From Desulfobacca acetoxidans DSM 11109 (lineage in GTDB: Bacteria; Desulfobacterota; Desulfobaccia; Desulfobaccales; Desulfobaccaceae): a DNA stretch of 64,000 bases. The DNA lies in NCBI RefSeq assembly GCF_000195295.1, contig NC_015388.1:1984001-2048000 (forward strand), given 5' to 3'. The notes beneath the pieces are model-generated. The model did no database searches. It was not told where the DNA came from and saw nothing but the letters and a program-made list of their open reading frames with translations. Within the stretch, counting starts at the first letter, position 1; each line of letters opens with the position of its first letter. Positions 23,969 through 31,493 of this stretch are shown piece by piece. The position numbers were made by a program, and so were the translations under genes.

Positions 23969-24574
23969 TTATCGCGGTTGGAGCGGATAGATCACTTTAA
24001 TATCCTGGTCCAGATAGCCTCTCAATGAATGGAATAGACCTATAAAAAGGATACCGGTTTCTCCGGTTCGAAGTGTTTCATTGATACGCCGCGCCATAAA
24101 GTGATCCCGCTGTGTCAACAGGTTTTCACTCCTTTGCCGGCGCAGAGTTTGTACCCCGGCAGACCGGGGTTGACTTCCCTTCAAAACTTGCTTGGACAAC
24201 TGATATTCCTGCAACAGCAGATCGCGGTCTTCGGTGCCCATGAGCACCGCTCCCCGGTCCATCAGGCGCAATAAGAGTTGATGGTTGCGGCTGCCTTGCT
24301 GGGCAAGTTCGGCGACAATTGCCGCCTCTCGTCCGCATACCGGCAGTCCATCCTGATAGAGGCGAACCCGATCAAAAGCGAGAGACATCCCTTCGATAGA
24401 CTTCTCAATCTCTGTCCAGACCTGATCTATCAGTGCTTTCTTCCGAGTCAATCCGATTCGGCCCGTTTTCTCTAACGTGGCCCGAACCACCGATTCCTTG
24501 AGGGCACCCATATCGGCTTGGGTGTGAACGATAGGATAATACACTAATATCCGTGTAGGATTACTTATATTCAT
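23969..24574 (-). CDS. Unknown protein at the head of the gas-vesicle locus
   Basis: 201 aa. Starts with TRILVYYPIVHTQADMGALK and carries LTRKKALIDQVWTEIEKSIE, LPVCGREAAIVAELAQQGSR and, near the C-terminus, RDHFMARRINETLRTGETGI followed by LFIGLFHSL. The last pattern, a helix with Arg-x-x-x-Met-Ala followed by Gly-x-x-x-Leu-Phe-Ile-Gly-Leu-Phe-His, resembles the end of TraB/ChaN-like metal-dependent hydrolases, but the first half does not support this strongly. It lies 13 bases before the sigma-54 regulator in the same direction and is therefore probably co-transcribed, perhaps as a sensor or modulator. Function not assigned. Confidence 0.75.
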   Translation of the reverse strand: MNISNPTRILVYYPIVHTQADMGALKESVVRATLEKTGRIGLTRKKALIDQVWTEIEKSIEGMSLAFDRVRLYQDGLPVCGREAAIVAELAQQGSRNHQLLLRLMDRGAVLMGTEDRDLLLQEYQLSKQVLKGSQPRSAGVQTLRRQRSENLLTQRDHFMARRINETLRTGETGILFIGLFHSLRGYLDQDIKVIYPLQPR

Positions 24575-24650
24575 GTTTTGAAGCTGTCTTTTTGAAGTAA
24601 TATTAACTAAATAGTTATTTGTTATTAATTATCAAGTAGAATTACAGGGA

Positions 24651-24697
24651 TAATAACTTCTGCATAGGCTGGAAGCCGGTGTTACCAATAAACTATT
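24651..24697 (-). repeat. Palindromic repeat family A, copy
   Basis: On the minus strand: GGTAACACCGGCTTCCAGCC then TATGCAGAAGTTAT. It has the complete right flank (GCAGAAGTTAT) shared by the copies at 29891 and 63401 and a left flank (CATGAAAATAGTTTATTGGT) like that at 29891. Confidence 0.6.
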
Positions 24698-24742
24698 TTC
24701 ATGGTTTGTGGGTGTTTTTAAAAGAATGACCGTTAGTTAGAA

Positions 24743-24785
24743 AATAACTTCTACACAGGCAAATGATTTTCATGGTTTATGGGTG
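24743..24785 (-). repeat. Palindromic repeat family A, deletion derivative
   Basis: Has both outer flanks of the family (AATAACTTCTACACAGGCA and GATTTTCATGGTTTATGGG in plus orientation) but the central hairpin is reduced to one arm. It lies 90 bases from the full copy at 24651. Confidence 0.45.
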
Positions 24786-25147
24786 ATATATGAATAATGA
24801 CAATTATTAAGTAAATATTCTTATTTAATTTGACCATTATAATACCCTTTTTTAGGTTATCGGCCTTTTTCCTAATTTCTTAAATACCATTACCTGCCGC
24901 GCCTGGCCAGATGACAGCCCTCCTCAGGTGGTTGGTGCCATCCTAAACGTTCTATATCCACCATGCGACCCACGCAAAAAAATTTTGCACCAAATCCCGG
25001 CTTTCTCCACGATGTTTTTGACATTTTACCCATTATTAAATAATATACCAGGTATCGAGGGGTAGACAATGAGGACTGCACCTTCAAGGAGTCATCAGAT
25101 TCATTAATCAAGCTATTGTTAATCTTTCATAAGCACCTGCAGGTCAA

Positions 25148-25200
25148 GAAAATCATTTGCCGGTGGCACAGGCTTTCTAGGCTGTGTAAAGGCTATTATT
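25148..25200 (+). repeat. Palindromic repeat family A, copy
   Basis: GAAAATCATTTGCCGGTGGC ACAGGCTTTCTAGGCTGTGT AAAGGCTATT. Full-length copy with a near-perfect CACAGGC/GCTGTG stem. Confidence 0.6.
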
Positions 25201-25369
25201 ATCAATGTTTATTGACACGGAAGGGGGGCAGCCCAGAATGAGTGGTAGGCAATGACCTACCTTAATTTAACAGCATTAAGGGTCAGGATGGGGGGGAAAA
25301 TAAATCATCACTTTTCTAACTGCCAGTAATGTAAGCTATTCAGGAGGGGGTTGAACAACCTACATTGTT

Positions 25370-26485
25370 ATGCGTTCCGCCAAATTGATCGTTCAGGGTC
25401 TCCTAAATCTTGCGGATGTGCATATTAATGGCGACCGCGCCTGGGATATGCAGGTTTATGATGATCGTCTCTACAGCCGGGTTCTGCGGGAAGGTTCTCT
25501 GGGTCTCGGAGAAGCGTATATGGACGGCTGGTGGGAGGTTCAGGAACTGGATGAATTTTTCAACCGGGTTTTGCGTGCCGATCTGGAGCAGAAGGTTACC
25601 GGCAATTGGAAGACGCTTCTCTGGATCATCGGCCAGAGGGTGATGAATCGACAGAAAAAATCGGTCGCTCATCATATCGGCGAACACCACTATGACATCG
25701 GCAATGATCTCTATACCGCCATGCTCGACCGGCGAAAGGTCTATAGCTGCGGCTACTGGTGCCATGCCAGCAACCTCGACCAAGCCCAGGAAGCCAAACT
25801 CGATCTCGTCTGCCGGAAGTTGGATCTGCAGCCGGGGCAGAAAATTTTGGATATCGGCTGCGGCTGGGGCAGCCTGGCCAAGTTTGCCGCCGAAAAATAC
25901 CAGGTTTCGGTTATCGGCATTACAGTATCAAAAGAGCAACTTGCCCTGGGCCGGGAACTGTGCGCCGGCCTGCCGATAGAACTGAGGTTTCAGGATTATC
26001 GCGATATCGAGGGTGAATACGATCATATCGTTTCTTTGGGGATGGTGGAGCACGTCGGCTATAAAAATTTTCGGACCTATATGCAGACGGTGTATGACCA
26101 CCTGAAACCGGAAGGATTATTCCTCTTGCACACCATCGGCAGCTATTGCTCTTCCAAGGAGACCGACCCCTGGATCGGCAAATACATCTTCCCTCATTCC
26201 CTGGTTCCTTCTGCCGTACAGCTCACCCGCGCCATGGAAAAATTGTTCATCATCGAAGACTGGCACAACTTCGGCCTCGACTACAGCAAGACGCTCATGG
26301 CCTGGTTTAAGAACTTCGATGCTAATTGGGCCGCACTCAGGCCAAAATACGGCGACCGCTTCTATCGCATGTGGAAGTATTATCTACATGCCTCGGCCGG
26401 GACCTTTCGCTCCCGCAAAAACAGCGTCTGGCAGATTGTCCTGTCAAAAGGCGGTTTACCAGAAGGATATGAATCAGTGCGATAA
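25370..26485 (+). CDS. cfa: Cyclopropane-fatty-acyl-phospholipid synthase
   Basis: 371 aa. SAM-dependent methyltransferase that adds a methylene bridge to double bonds of membrane phospholipids. Typical N-terminal part (DVHINGDRAWDMQVYDDRLY, GSLGLGEAYMDGWW), HYDIGNDLY, SAM motif ILDIGCGWGSLAKFAAEKY, and GMVEHVGYKNFRTYMQ; the C-terminal HNFGLDYSKTLMAWFKNF and RMWKYYLHASAGTFRSRKN are standard. GGAGGGGG lies about 20 bases before the ATG and a stop in frame at 25352 rules out a much longer protein, so the start is either this ATG or the preceding ATT. It stands alone between the gas-vesicle and eCIS loci. Confidence 0.95.
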   Translation: MRSAKLIVQGLLNLADVHINGDRAWDMQVYDDRLYSRVLREGSLGLGEAYMDGWWEVQELDEFFNRVLRADLEQKVTGNWKTLLWIIGQRVMNRQKKSVAHHIGEHHYDIGNDLYTAMLDRRKVYSCGYWCHASNLDQAQEAKLDLVCRKLDLQPGQKILDIGCGWGSLAKFAAEKYQVSVIGITVSKEQLALGRELCAGLPIELRFQDYRDIEGEYDHIVSLGMVEHVGYKNFRTYMQTVYDHLKPEGLFLLHTIGSYCSSKETDPWIGKYIFPHSLVPSAVQLTRAMEKLFIIEDWHNFGLDYSKTLMAWFKNFDANWAALRPKYGDRFYRMWKYYLHASAGTFRSRKNSVWQIVLSKGGLPEGYESVR

Positions 26486-26603
26486 CGCATTGTCTCTCAA
26501 ACCAAGAACCGAACCAAGGTTTGAAATTCATCTTCCGATAAACATATTTAATCTAATATAAACATATTTTAAATATACTTATTAATTTCTTAAATTTGTG
26601 CTC

Positions 26604-26632
26604 TTGACAAACGCGCTGAGAAAGGCTATCAT
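26604..26632 (+). promoter_or_regulatory. Candidate sigma-70 promoter upstream of the eCIS operon
   Basis: TTGACA, 17 bases, TATCAT: a perfect -35 and a 5-of-6 -10 at the ideal distance. It is 648 bases before the sheath start codon and in the right orientation. Confidence 0.55.
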
Positions 26633-26944
26633 TACTTTACATTTTTAATATCTCAAGATTAGGCAAAGGGCAAGGTCTCGCCTAATGATAGAGAACATTT
26701 TCAACCTCCTCCACCATATATCATATTCCTTAAAAACTCAGCACCTTGTAAGGCTGAAGTTCAACCAGGGGAGCCCCCCTAAAAGTATTTCAAACCACAT
26801 AGAGCTTATTACTAGCAGATAATCGGTGTAGCAACTGGAGATAGGCAGACATTCATCACGTCGAATGAATGGTTGAAGTATTAATGCCAGTAAATAGGTC
26901 TAATAGCGCAAGCATCGCGCCGTGACGTATTTGGCCAGTTTTCT

Positions 26945-26953
26945 TGCTATAAT
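26945..26953 (+). promoter_or_regulatory. Extended -10 promoter candidate nearer the eCIS operon
   Basis: TGCTATAAT is a perfect extended -10 (TGn then TATAAT). There is no good -35 at 17 bases. The same stretch also resembles a sigma-54 site (TTGGCCA...CTTGCT from 26931) but with one base too many between GG and GC, so the sigma-70 reading is preferred. Confidence 0.4.
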
Positions 26954-27279
26954 GGGAACAGAGTTATTATCGAAGCTGTATCTGGCTCTTTCTCAAAAAT
27001 ATGAGGCGAAGTAAAGCTCTTAGCGAGCGAGGAAATAATATCGTTTTCCGTGTATCGGGAGTTGTACCAGAAGAATTGGTATTGGAAAAATTAGTAGCGC
27101 AGACCTCCAGTCTGCATCATCAAGAGCCCTTATCGAATCCGGACTTGGAGGTTGGTGTCTTTCAATAAAATGCGGACAGCCAACGTTGCCCGCCTACCCG
27201 ATGAAGACGTAACTGTGCGCCCTGAACGGATCGTGCCAGGGACGCGCTCGTTGCCACAAAGAAAAAGGAGGCAGAGAAG

Positions 27280-29760
27280 ATGGCAGTAACGCCCACGTAC
27301 CCCGGTGTTTACGTTCAAGAAATACCAAGCGGGGTTCGCTCGATAGCCGGCGTCAGTACGTCAATCGGCTTGTTTATCGGGCGAACGTCTAAAGGTCCCC
27401 TCAATCAAGCGGTGCGGCTGTTCTCCTATACCGACTTCGAACGGACCTTTTCCAGTGATACCTCCGTCAGCGCCATGGCCGACCACGTTCGCCTGTTCTT
27501 CCTCAATGGGGGGACAGACTGTTACGTGATGCGCATTGCCAACGGCGCCACCTTTGCCCAGACAACGTTGCTGGCCGAAGATGGTGTGACGGAAGTTCTA
27601 CAACTCACAGCAAAATTTCCCGGCGCCATCGGCAATAGCATCCGGGCAGTGGTCAGTTATGGCGGTGCCAATCCGGAAACGACCTTCAACCTCGACCTCT
27701 TCCGCGAAGAGGTCGATGCCGGGGGGCGGATTTCCATTTTAGAGGCCGAAACCTACAAAAATCTGAGCATGAATCCTGTTGCGGCGCTCTATGCTCCAGA
27801 GGTTGTTAACACTAACTCCAGTCTGGTGCGCGCCGCTGTTCCCGCTCCGCTGCCGGCGACGAATCCCGGCTTCAGTCTGAGTGGACAGCCGGTGGTATAC
27901 GACAGCGGCGACTTGACCACCCTGCGTGATATGTGGGCCAACCGCCTGGGGAATGCCTCGATCGGGGGGAACCGCTTTATGATCAGTGTGGACGGCCAGC
28001 CCGTGATCCCGATCAATCTCAACGGGGTGGATATCGCCGGCATCGCGGCGCCGACGGCCGCGAATATCGCCCAGGCAATTGAAGATGAGATCAACAATCT
28101 ACTGGCGGCCGCAGGTCAGGCCGGGACAACGGTAACCGTTACGCTCGATGACGCCAATGATGTCCCCAACGTCGTCACCGGTGCCGTATTGGATGCTGGG
28201 ATTGCAGGGACTGCGGACAGCGCCTCCGTCCTCAAAATCGCCTCGAATGTGGCCAGCGGCGCCAGCGTGGTGATTACGCCCAGCGCCACCAACGATCTGA
28301 GCGTGCCGTTGCGATTGGGCGCCGGTCAGGGCGGTATCGAGGTCTCGGCCTACAGTGCCCATCGCCCGGCCCCGAATGGCATCAGCCTGCAGGCCGCCGA
28401 TCAGACGGTGCTGCGCGACCTCGGTGATCTGCAGCACAATCAGATCCTGGCCCTCCGGCTGAGCGCCTTCGACAGCGCCGGCGCTCCAGCGATTGCCACC
28501 GTGCCGGTGAACCTCTTGGCTGAAGGCGGCGCCCTGGCAACGACCCCACTGTGGTTAAATAGTCTCGGGGGACTGCGGACCATCCTGCAGCGCCTGGCTG
28601 ACGCAGTCAATACCTATCGCAATGCCAACCCGCTTACCTTTTTCTGGTCGGCGTCCGTGGCGGGCAATCGCCTGACGCTGACTACCTCGCGCGGAACGGC
28701 GAACACTGTCTCCGCCACCTTCGCCTCCGATCCGGTGGCGCAGGATATCGGACCATTCTTCAACGTCAATACCCGCTATTACAGCATCGGCGAAGGAGCC
28801 CTGGTAACTACCTTCCAGACACCCACCCCGGCCGTCGATACCAACGGCGCCGCCGCTCCCTCCGTTACCGACGGAACCGCACCGACGCTGCAGGACTATA
28901 CCAACGCCTTCCCATTGGTAGAAAAAGATGCGGATATTTTTAACATCATGGTCCTGCCGGAGGATGCCGACGCCGCCGCAGTGGATTTATCCCTGGTCTA
29001 TGGTCCGGCGAGCGTATTCTGCCAACAGCAACGCGCCTTTCTGGTCATGGAGGCCCCCAAAGCCTGGAAGACGGCCCAGGATGCCAGCACCAAAGTTGCC
29101 AATCTGCGAGTCGGCCTCGTCAAGGATCACAGTGCCCTTTATTTCCCGCGCCTTTTGATCAGCGACGGGAAAAAGACCAAGGCCCTCGGGGCTGCCGGCG
29201 CTGTGGCTGGCGTCTACGCCCGCATCGACAATACCCGCGGGGTGTGGAAAGCTCCCGCCGGCGTCGAAGCGGACCTGCGCGGCATCGTCGGGCTGGAACA
29301 CCGCTTCACTGACGGCGAACATGGCGCCATGAACCCTCAGGGCGTCAACGTTCTGCGCCCCTTTCCCAACGGCTTGGTGATCTATGGGGCGCGCACCAAT
29401 GACGGCGCCGATGATTTCGCCAGCGAATATAAATATATCCCGATCCGTCGGCTGGCGCTCTACATTGAAGAAAGCCTCTATCGCGGCCTCAAATGGGTGG
29501 TCTTTGAGCCGAATGACGATCCGCTGTACGGCCAGATCCGCCTCAACGTCGGCGTCTTTATGCACGACCTTTATCGGCGCGGCGCCTTTCAGGGTCCCAA
29601 GCCCAGCGACGCCTATTTCGTCAAGTGCGATCGGGAAACAACCACCCAAAGTGACCGCAACCTCGGGATCGTTAACATCATCGTGGGGTTTGCCCCGCTC
29701 AAACCGGCCGAATTCGTGATCTTGTACCTGCAGCAGATGGCCGGGCAGTTGCAGGTGTAG
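27280..29760 (+). CDS. eCIS contractile sheath protein
   Basis: 826 aa, phage tail sheath family. N-terminal TPTYPGVYVQEIPSGVRSI, GVSTSIGLFIGRTSKGPLNQ and VRLFFLNGGTDCYVMRI, and C-terminal YKYIPIRRLALYIEESLYRG, WVVFEPNDDPLYGQIRLNV and the final IVGFAPLKPAEFVILYL are all conserved sheath elements, the last being the strand that links neighbouring subunits. Between about 180 and 540 it carries about 360 extra residues rich in Ala/Thr/Asn/Val with two repeated motifs of the FMISVDGQPVIPINL / GNRLTLTTSRGTANTVSATF type, so it is roughly twice as long as Afp sheath proteins. AAGGAGG precedes the ATG. It is the only sheath gene in the cluster, unlike Afp/PVC which have three. Confidence 0.95.
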   Translation: MAVTPTYPGVYVQEIPSGVRSIAGVSTSIGLFIGRTSKGPLNQAVRLFSYTDFERTFSSDTSVSAMADHVRLFFLNGGTDCYVMRIANGATFAQTTLLAEDGVTEVLQLTAKFPGAIGNSIRAVVSYGGANPETTFNLDLFREEVDAGGRISILEAETYKNLSMNPVAALYAPEVVNTNSSLVRAAVPAPLPATNPGFSLSGQPVVYDSGDLTTLRDMWANRLGNASIGGNRFMISVDGQPVIPINLNGVDIAGIAAPTAANIAQAIEDEINNLLAAAGQAGTTVTVTLDDANDVPNVVTGAVLDAGIAGTADSASVLKIASNVASGASVVITPSATNDLSVPLRLGAGQGGIEVSAYSAHRPAPNGISLQAADQTVLRDLGDLQHNQILALRLSAFDSAGAPAIATVPVNLLAEGGALATTPLWLNSLGGLRTILQRLADAVNTYRNANPLTFFWSASVAGNRLTLTTSRGTANTVSATFASDPVAQDIGPFFNVNTRYYSIGEGALVTTFQTPTPAVDTNGAAAPSVTDGTAPTLQDYTNAFPLVEKDADIFNIMVLPEDADAAAVDLSLVYGPASVFCQQQRAFLVMEAPKAWKTAQDASTKVANLRVGLVKDHSALYFPRLLISDGKKTKALGAAGAVAGVYARIDNTRGVWKAPAGVEADLRGIVGLEHRFTDGEHGAMNPQGVNVLRPFPNGLVIYGARTNDGADDFASEYKYIPIRRLALYIEESLYRGLKWVVFEPNDDPLYGQIRLNVGVFMHDLYRRGAFQGPKPSDAYFVKCDRETTTQSDRNLGIVNIIVGFAPLKPAEFVILYLQQMAGQLQV

Positions 29761-29832
29761 GCATCGACGGCGGTGAAACAGCTTGAGATTTTTCATTTTC
29801 ATGGTCATTATTTCTAAGTCACCGGGAAACCA

Positions 29833-29872
29833 CGAAAATCCTTAACCGGTAGCACAGACTTTCTAGCCTGTG
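29833..29872 (+). repeat. Palindromic repeat family A, copy
   Basis: CACGAAAATCCTTAACCGGT AGCACAGACTTTCTAGCCTG. Stem CACAG-CTTTCTAG-CTGTG with one mismatch. First of a tandem pair. Confidence 0.65.
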
Positions 29873-29890
29873 CGAGATATGCTTTCCCTG

Positions 29891-29940
29891 AAAATGGTTT
29901 ATCGGTAGCACAGGCTTTCTAGCCTGTGCAGAACTTATTC
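29891..29940 (+). repeat. Palindromic repeat family A, best-conserved copy
   Basis: AAAATGGTTTATCGGTAGCA CAGGCTTTCTAGCCTGTGCA GAACTTATTC. The stem GCACAGGCT/AGCCTGTGC is perfect. This copy serves as consensus for the family. Confidence 0.7.
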
Positions 29941-30065
29941 TCTGATTACCAACCAAAAACCGGAAACCGGAAACTCGAAGCTCTATAAACCCTTAGGAAA
30001 TCCGGTGGCAAGGTTTGGTGAAATCTGCGGCGGACTGATAGTCTACAAGATAGGGGGTAGAAGGC

Positions 30066-30566
30066 ATGGCACTCTTTCCAATTAATACCCACCGCTATGA
30101 TCCCTACAAGAATTATCGGTTTCGTGTCCGGTGGGATGGTCGCCCGGTGGCGGGAGTCAGCAAGGTAAGTGCACTCAAACGCACTACGGAAGTTGTCTCG
30201 CACCGCGAGGGCGGGGACTTCAGTACCCCGCGCCATTCGCCCGCCGGCTCGAAATATGAAGCAATCACCTTGGAACGCGGCGTCACGTGGGATCTGGAGT
30301 TCGAGGCTTGGGCGAATAAAGTCTACGATGTATCGGCGGGCGTCGTCTCATCGTTGAAAGATTTCCGCAAAGACATCACCATCGAGCTCATGAACGAGGC
30401 CGGGCAAGTGGTGATGGCTTATAAGATCTTTCGCTGTTGGGTGTCGGAATACCAGGCGATGGCGGAACTGGACGCCAACGCCAACGCCGTGCTCATCCAG
30501 AGCATCGTTTTGCAGAACGAGGGTTGGCAACGCGACGAATCCGTGACCGAACCGGCTGAACCATAA
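30066..30566 (+). CDS. eCIS inner tube protein (gp19 family)
   Basis: 166 aa. Tail-tube fold family: NTHRYDPYKNYRFRVRWDGR, VAGVSKVSALKRTTEVVSHR, GGDFSTPRHSPAGSKYEAIT, LERGVTWDLEFEAWANKVYD. These match phage T4 gp19-like / Afp1-5 tube subunits, which form hexameric rings inside the sheath. The C-terminal YKIFRCWVSEYQAMAELDAN is likewise typical. Only one tube gene is present, whereas Afp has two or three paralogues. A GGGGGTAGAAGG stretch precedes the ATG. Confidence 0.95.
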   Translation: MALFPINTHRYDPYKNYRFRVRWDGRPVAGVSKVSALKRTTEVVSHREGGDFSTPRHSPAGSKYEAITLERGVTWDLEFEAWANKVYDVSAGVVSSLKDFRKDITIELMNEAGQVVMAYKIFRCWVSEYQAMAELDANANAVLIQSIVLQNEGWQRDESVTEPAEP

Positions 30567-30679
30567 GCATTCCCAACAGGCCCCTTTCTTATTGTCTTTC
30601 TCCCCCTTGGGGGTAGGGTGAGGGGGTTTTAACCGCTTGTAGATGCAAAGCATCTTACGGCGATCGGATTGGGCAGGCG

Positions 30680-31459
30680 ATGGGTATATGGACAATCCCC
30701 GGAGGGTGGGTGGAGTTCCGGCCGCTGACCGGGTATGACGAACGCAGCATCGACGGTCTGGGTCTCTTTGATGCCTTGGCGCTGATCGACCGCCTCAATA
30801 GAGGGCGTCCCGGCGGGTTGATCAGACCGGGAGAGGCAAAATCGCTCGCCGCGGCGGTGCGTGACCGGGTGCTGGCGGTTATATACACCGAAAATTATGG
30901 CAATGTGATCGCCGCCAGCCCCCGCTGCGCGAAGTGTGGGGAACTTTTCGACCTGTCTTTCCTGCTGTCGGACATGCTCCAAGCCTGTCCTCTGACTCTT
31001 TCAGCCGATGGGATTTACCAGACAGCCGACGGCGGGCGCTTTCGCCTGCCGACCGGGGAGGATGAACTAGCCACCTTTGGGCTGGCTCCGGAGGCGGCCC
31101 GGCAGGAATTGCTGAGACGCTGTATGCTTACCGAGGATGCTGACCCTGAGGCGGTGGAAGCAGCTATGGAGGCGGTCGCTCCCCTGTTGAGTAAAGAGAT
31201 TGAAGCGGCCTGTCCGGAGTGCGGCTCTCGCCAAACCGCCGATTTCGATCTCGGGACGTATCTGTTGCGGCGGTTGTTGAGCGATAAAGAACGCCTGCCC
31301 GGCGAGGTTCATACCCTGGCGCAAGCGTATGGTTGGGGCCTAAAAGATATCCTGAGCCTGACGCGGTCCGAACGGCGGCGCCACCTCACTCTCATCGAGG
31401 CGAGTGCCCCAAGAAGCTGGGCGCGGCAGGGAAGTGCCTTACGGAGAAGGTCGGGTTGA
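30680..31459 (+). CDS. Baseplate-hub chaperone-like protein with zinc knuckle
   Basis: 259 aa. N-terminal half reads like the T4-type baseplate/tail assembly domain (VEFRPLTGYDERSIDGLGLF). In the middle there are two CxxC pairs (SPRCAKCGELFDLSF and EAACPECGSRQTADFDL) about 110 residues apart, able to form one zinc site. The C-terminal LAQAYGWGLKDILSLTRSER then RRHLTLIE is the short helical motif that closes gp51/baseplate-chaperone-like proteins of contractile systems. It overlaps the frame of the next gene only if a poor upstream start is used there. Likely needed for baseplate assembly rather than part of the particle (inference). Confidence 0.7.
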   Translation: MGIWTIPGGWVEFRPLTGYDERSIDGLGLFDALALIDRLNRGRPGGLIRPGEAKSLAAAVRDRVLAVIYTENYGNVIAASPRCAKCGELFDLSFLLSDMLQACPLTLSADGIYQTADGGRFRLPTGEDELATFGLAPEAARQELLRRCMLTEDADPEAVEAAMEAVAPLLSKEIEAACPECGSRQTADFDLGTYLLRRLLSDKERLPGEVHTLAQAYGWGLKDILSLTRSERRRHLTLIEASAPRSWARQGSALRRRSG

Positions 31460-31493
31460 AGAAAATAGTCCCTCAAGGCAGGTGGAATGGTAT

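Larger units (their letters stand above)
24575..25369. other. Non-coding, AT-rich gap with three family-A repeats
   Basis: About 800 bases between the divergent gas-vesicle locus and cfa. Contains family-A copies at 24651-24697, 24743-24785 and 25148-25200. The minus-strand promoter of the regulator operon should lie in the AT-rich 24575-24650 part. For cfa a TTGACA is present at 25212-25217 with only a weak -10 (CAGAAT, 16 bases on). A 73-codon minus-strand frame at 24890-25111 has no ribosome site and a poor composition and is not called. Confidence 0.5.
26486..27279. other. Long leader region upstream of the eCIS operon
   Basis: Nearly 800 bases without a convincing gene. It holds two promoter candidates (26604-26632 and 26945-26953) and a degenerate family-A palindrome at 27093-27120 (GTAGCGCAGACCTCCAGTCT GC). 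A 55-codon frame at 27001-27168 runs across that palindrome and has no ribosome site. If transcription starts at the first promoter, the message has a leader of about 640 nt, long enough for a regulatory RNA or attenuator. Confidence 0.5.
29761..30065. other. Gap between sheath and tube genes with two family-A palindromes
   Basis: Contains two family-A palindromes (29833-29872 and 29891-29940) and no gene. Placed between two structural genes of one operon, the hairpins could uncouple sheath and tube message levels. Confidence 0.5.

Noticed and set aside
24890-25111. 73-codon minus-strand frame with RYLVYYLIMGKMSK, faintly like the start of the 201-aa protein
   Set aside because: The likeness is limited to about six residues, there is no ribosome site, and the remainder looks random.
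26931-26948. Sigma-54 promoter for the eCIS operon (TTGGCCA...CTTGCT)
   Set aside because: The distance between GG and GC is one base too long, and sigma-54 promoters tolerate this poorly; the overlapping extended -10 explains the match better.
27001-27168. 55-codon plus-strand frame before the eCIS operon
   Set aside because: No ribosome site, and it runs through a degenerate family-A palindrome, so it is more likely non-coding.
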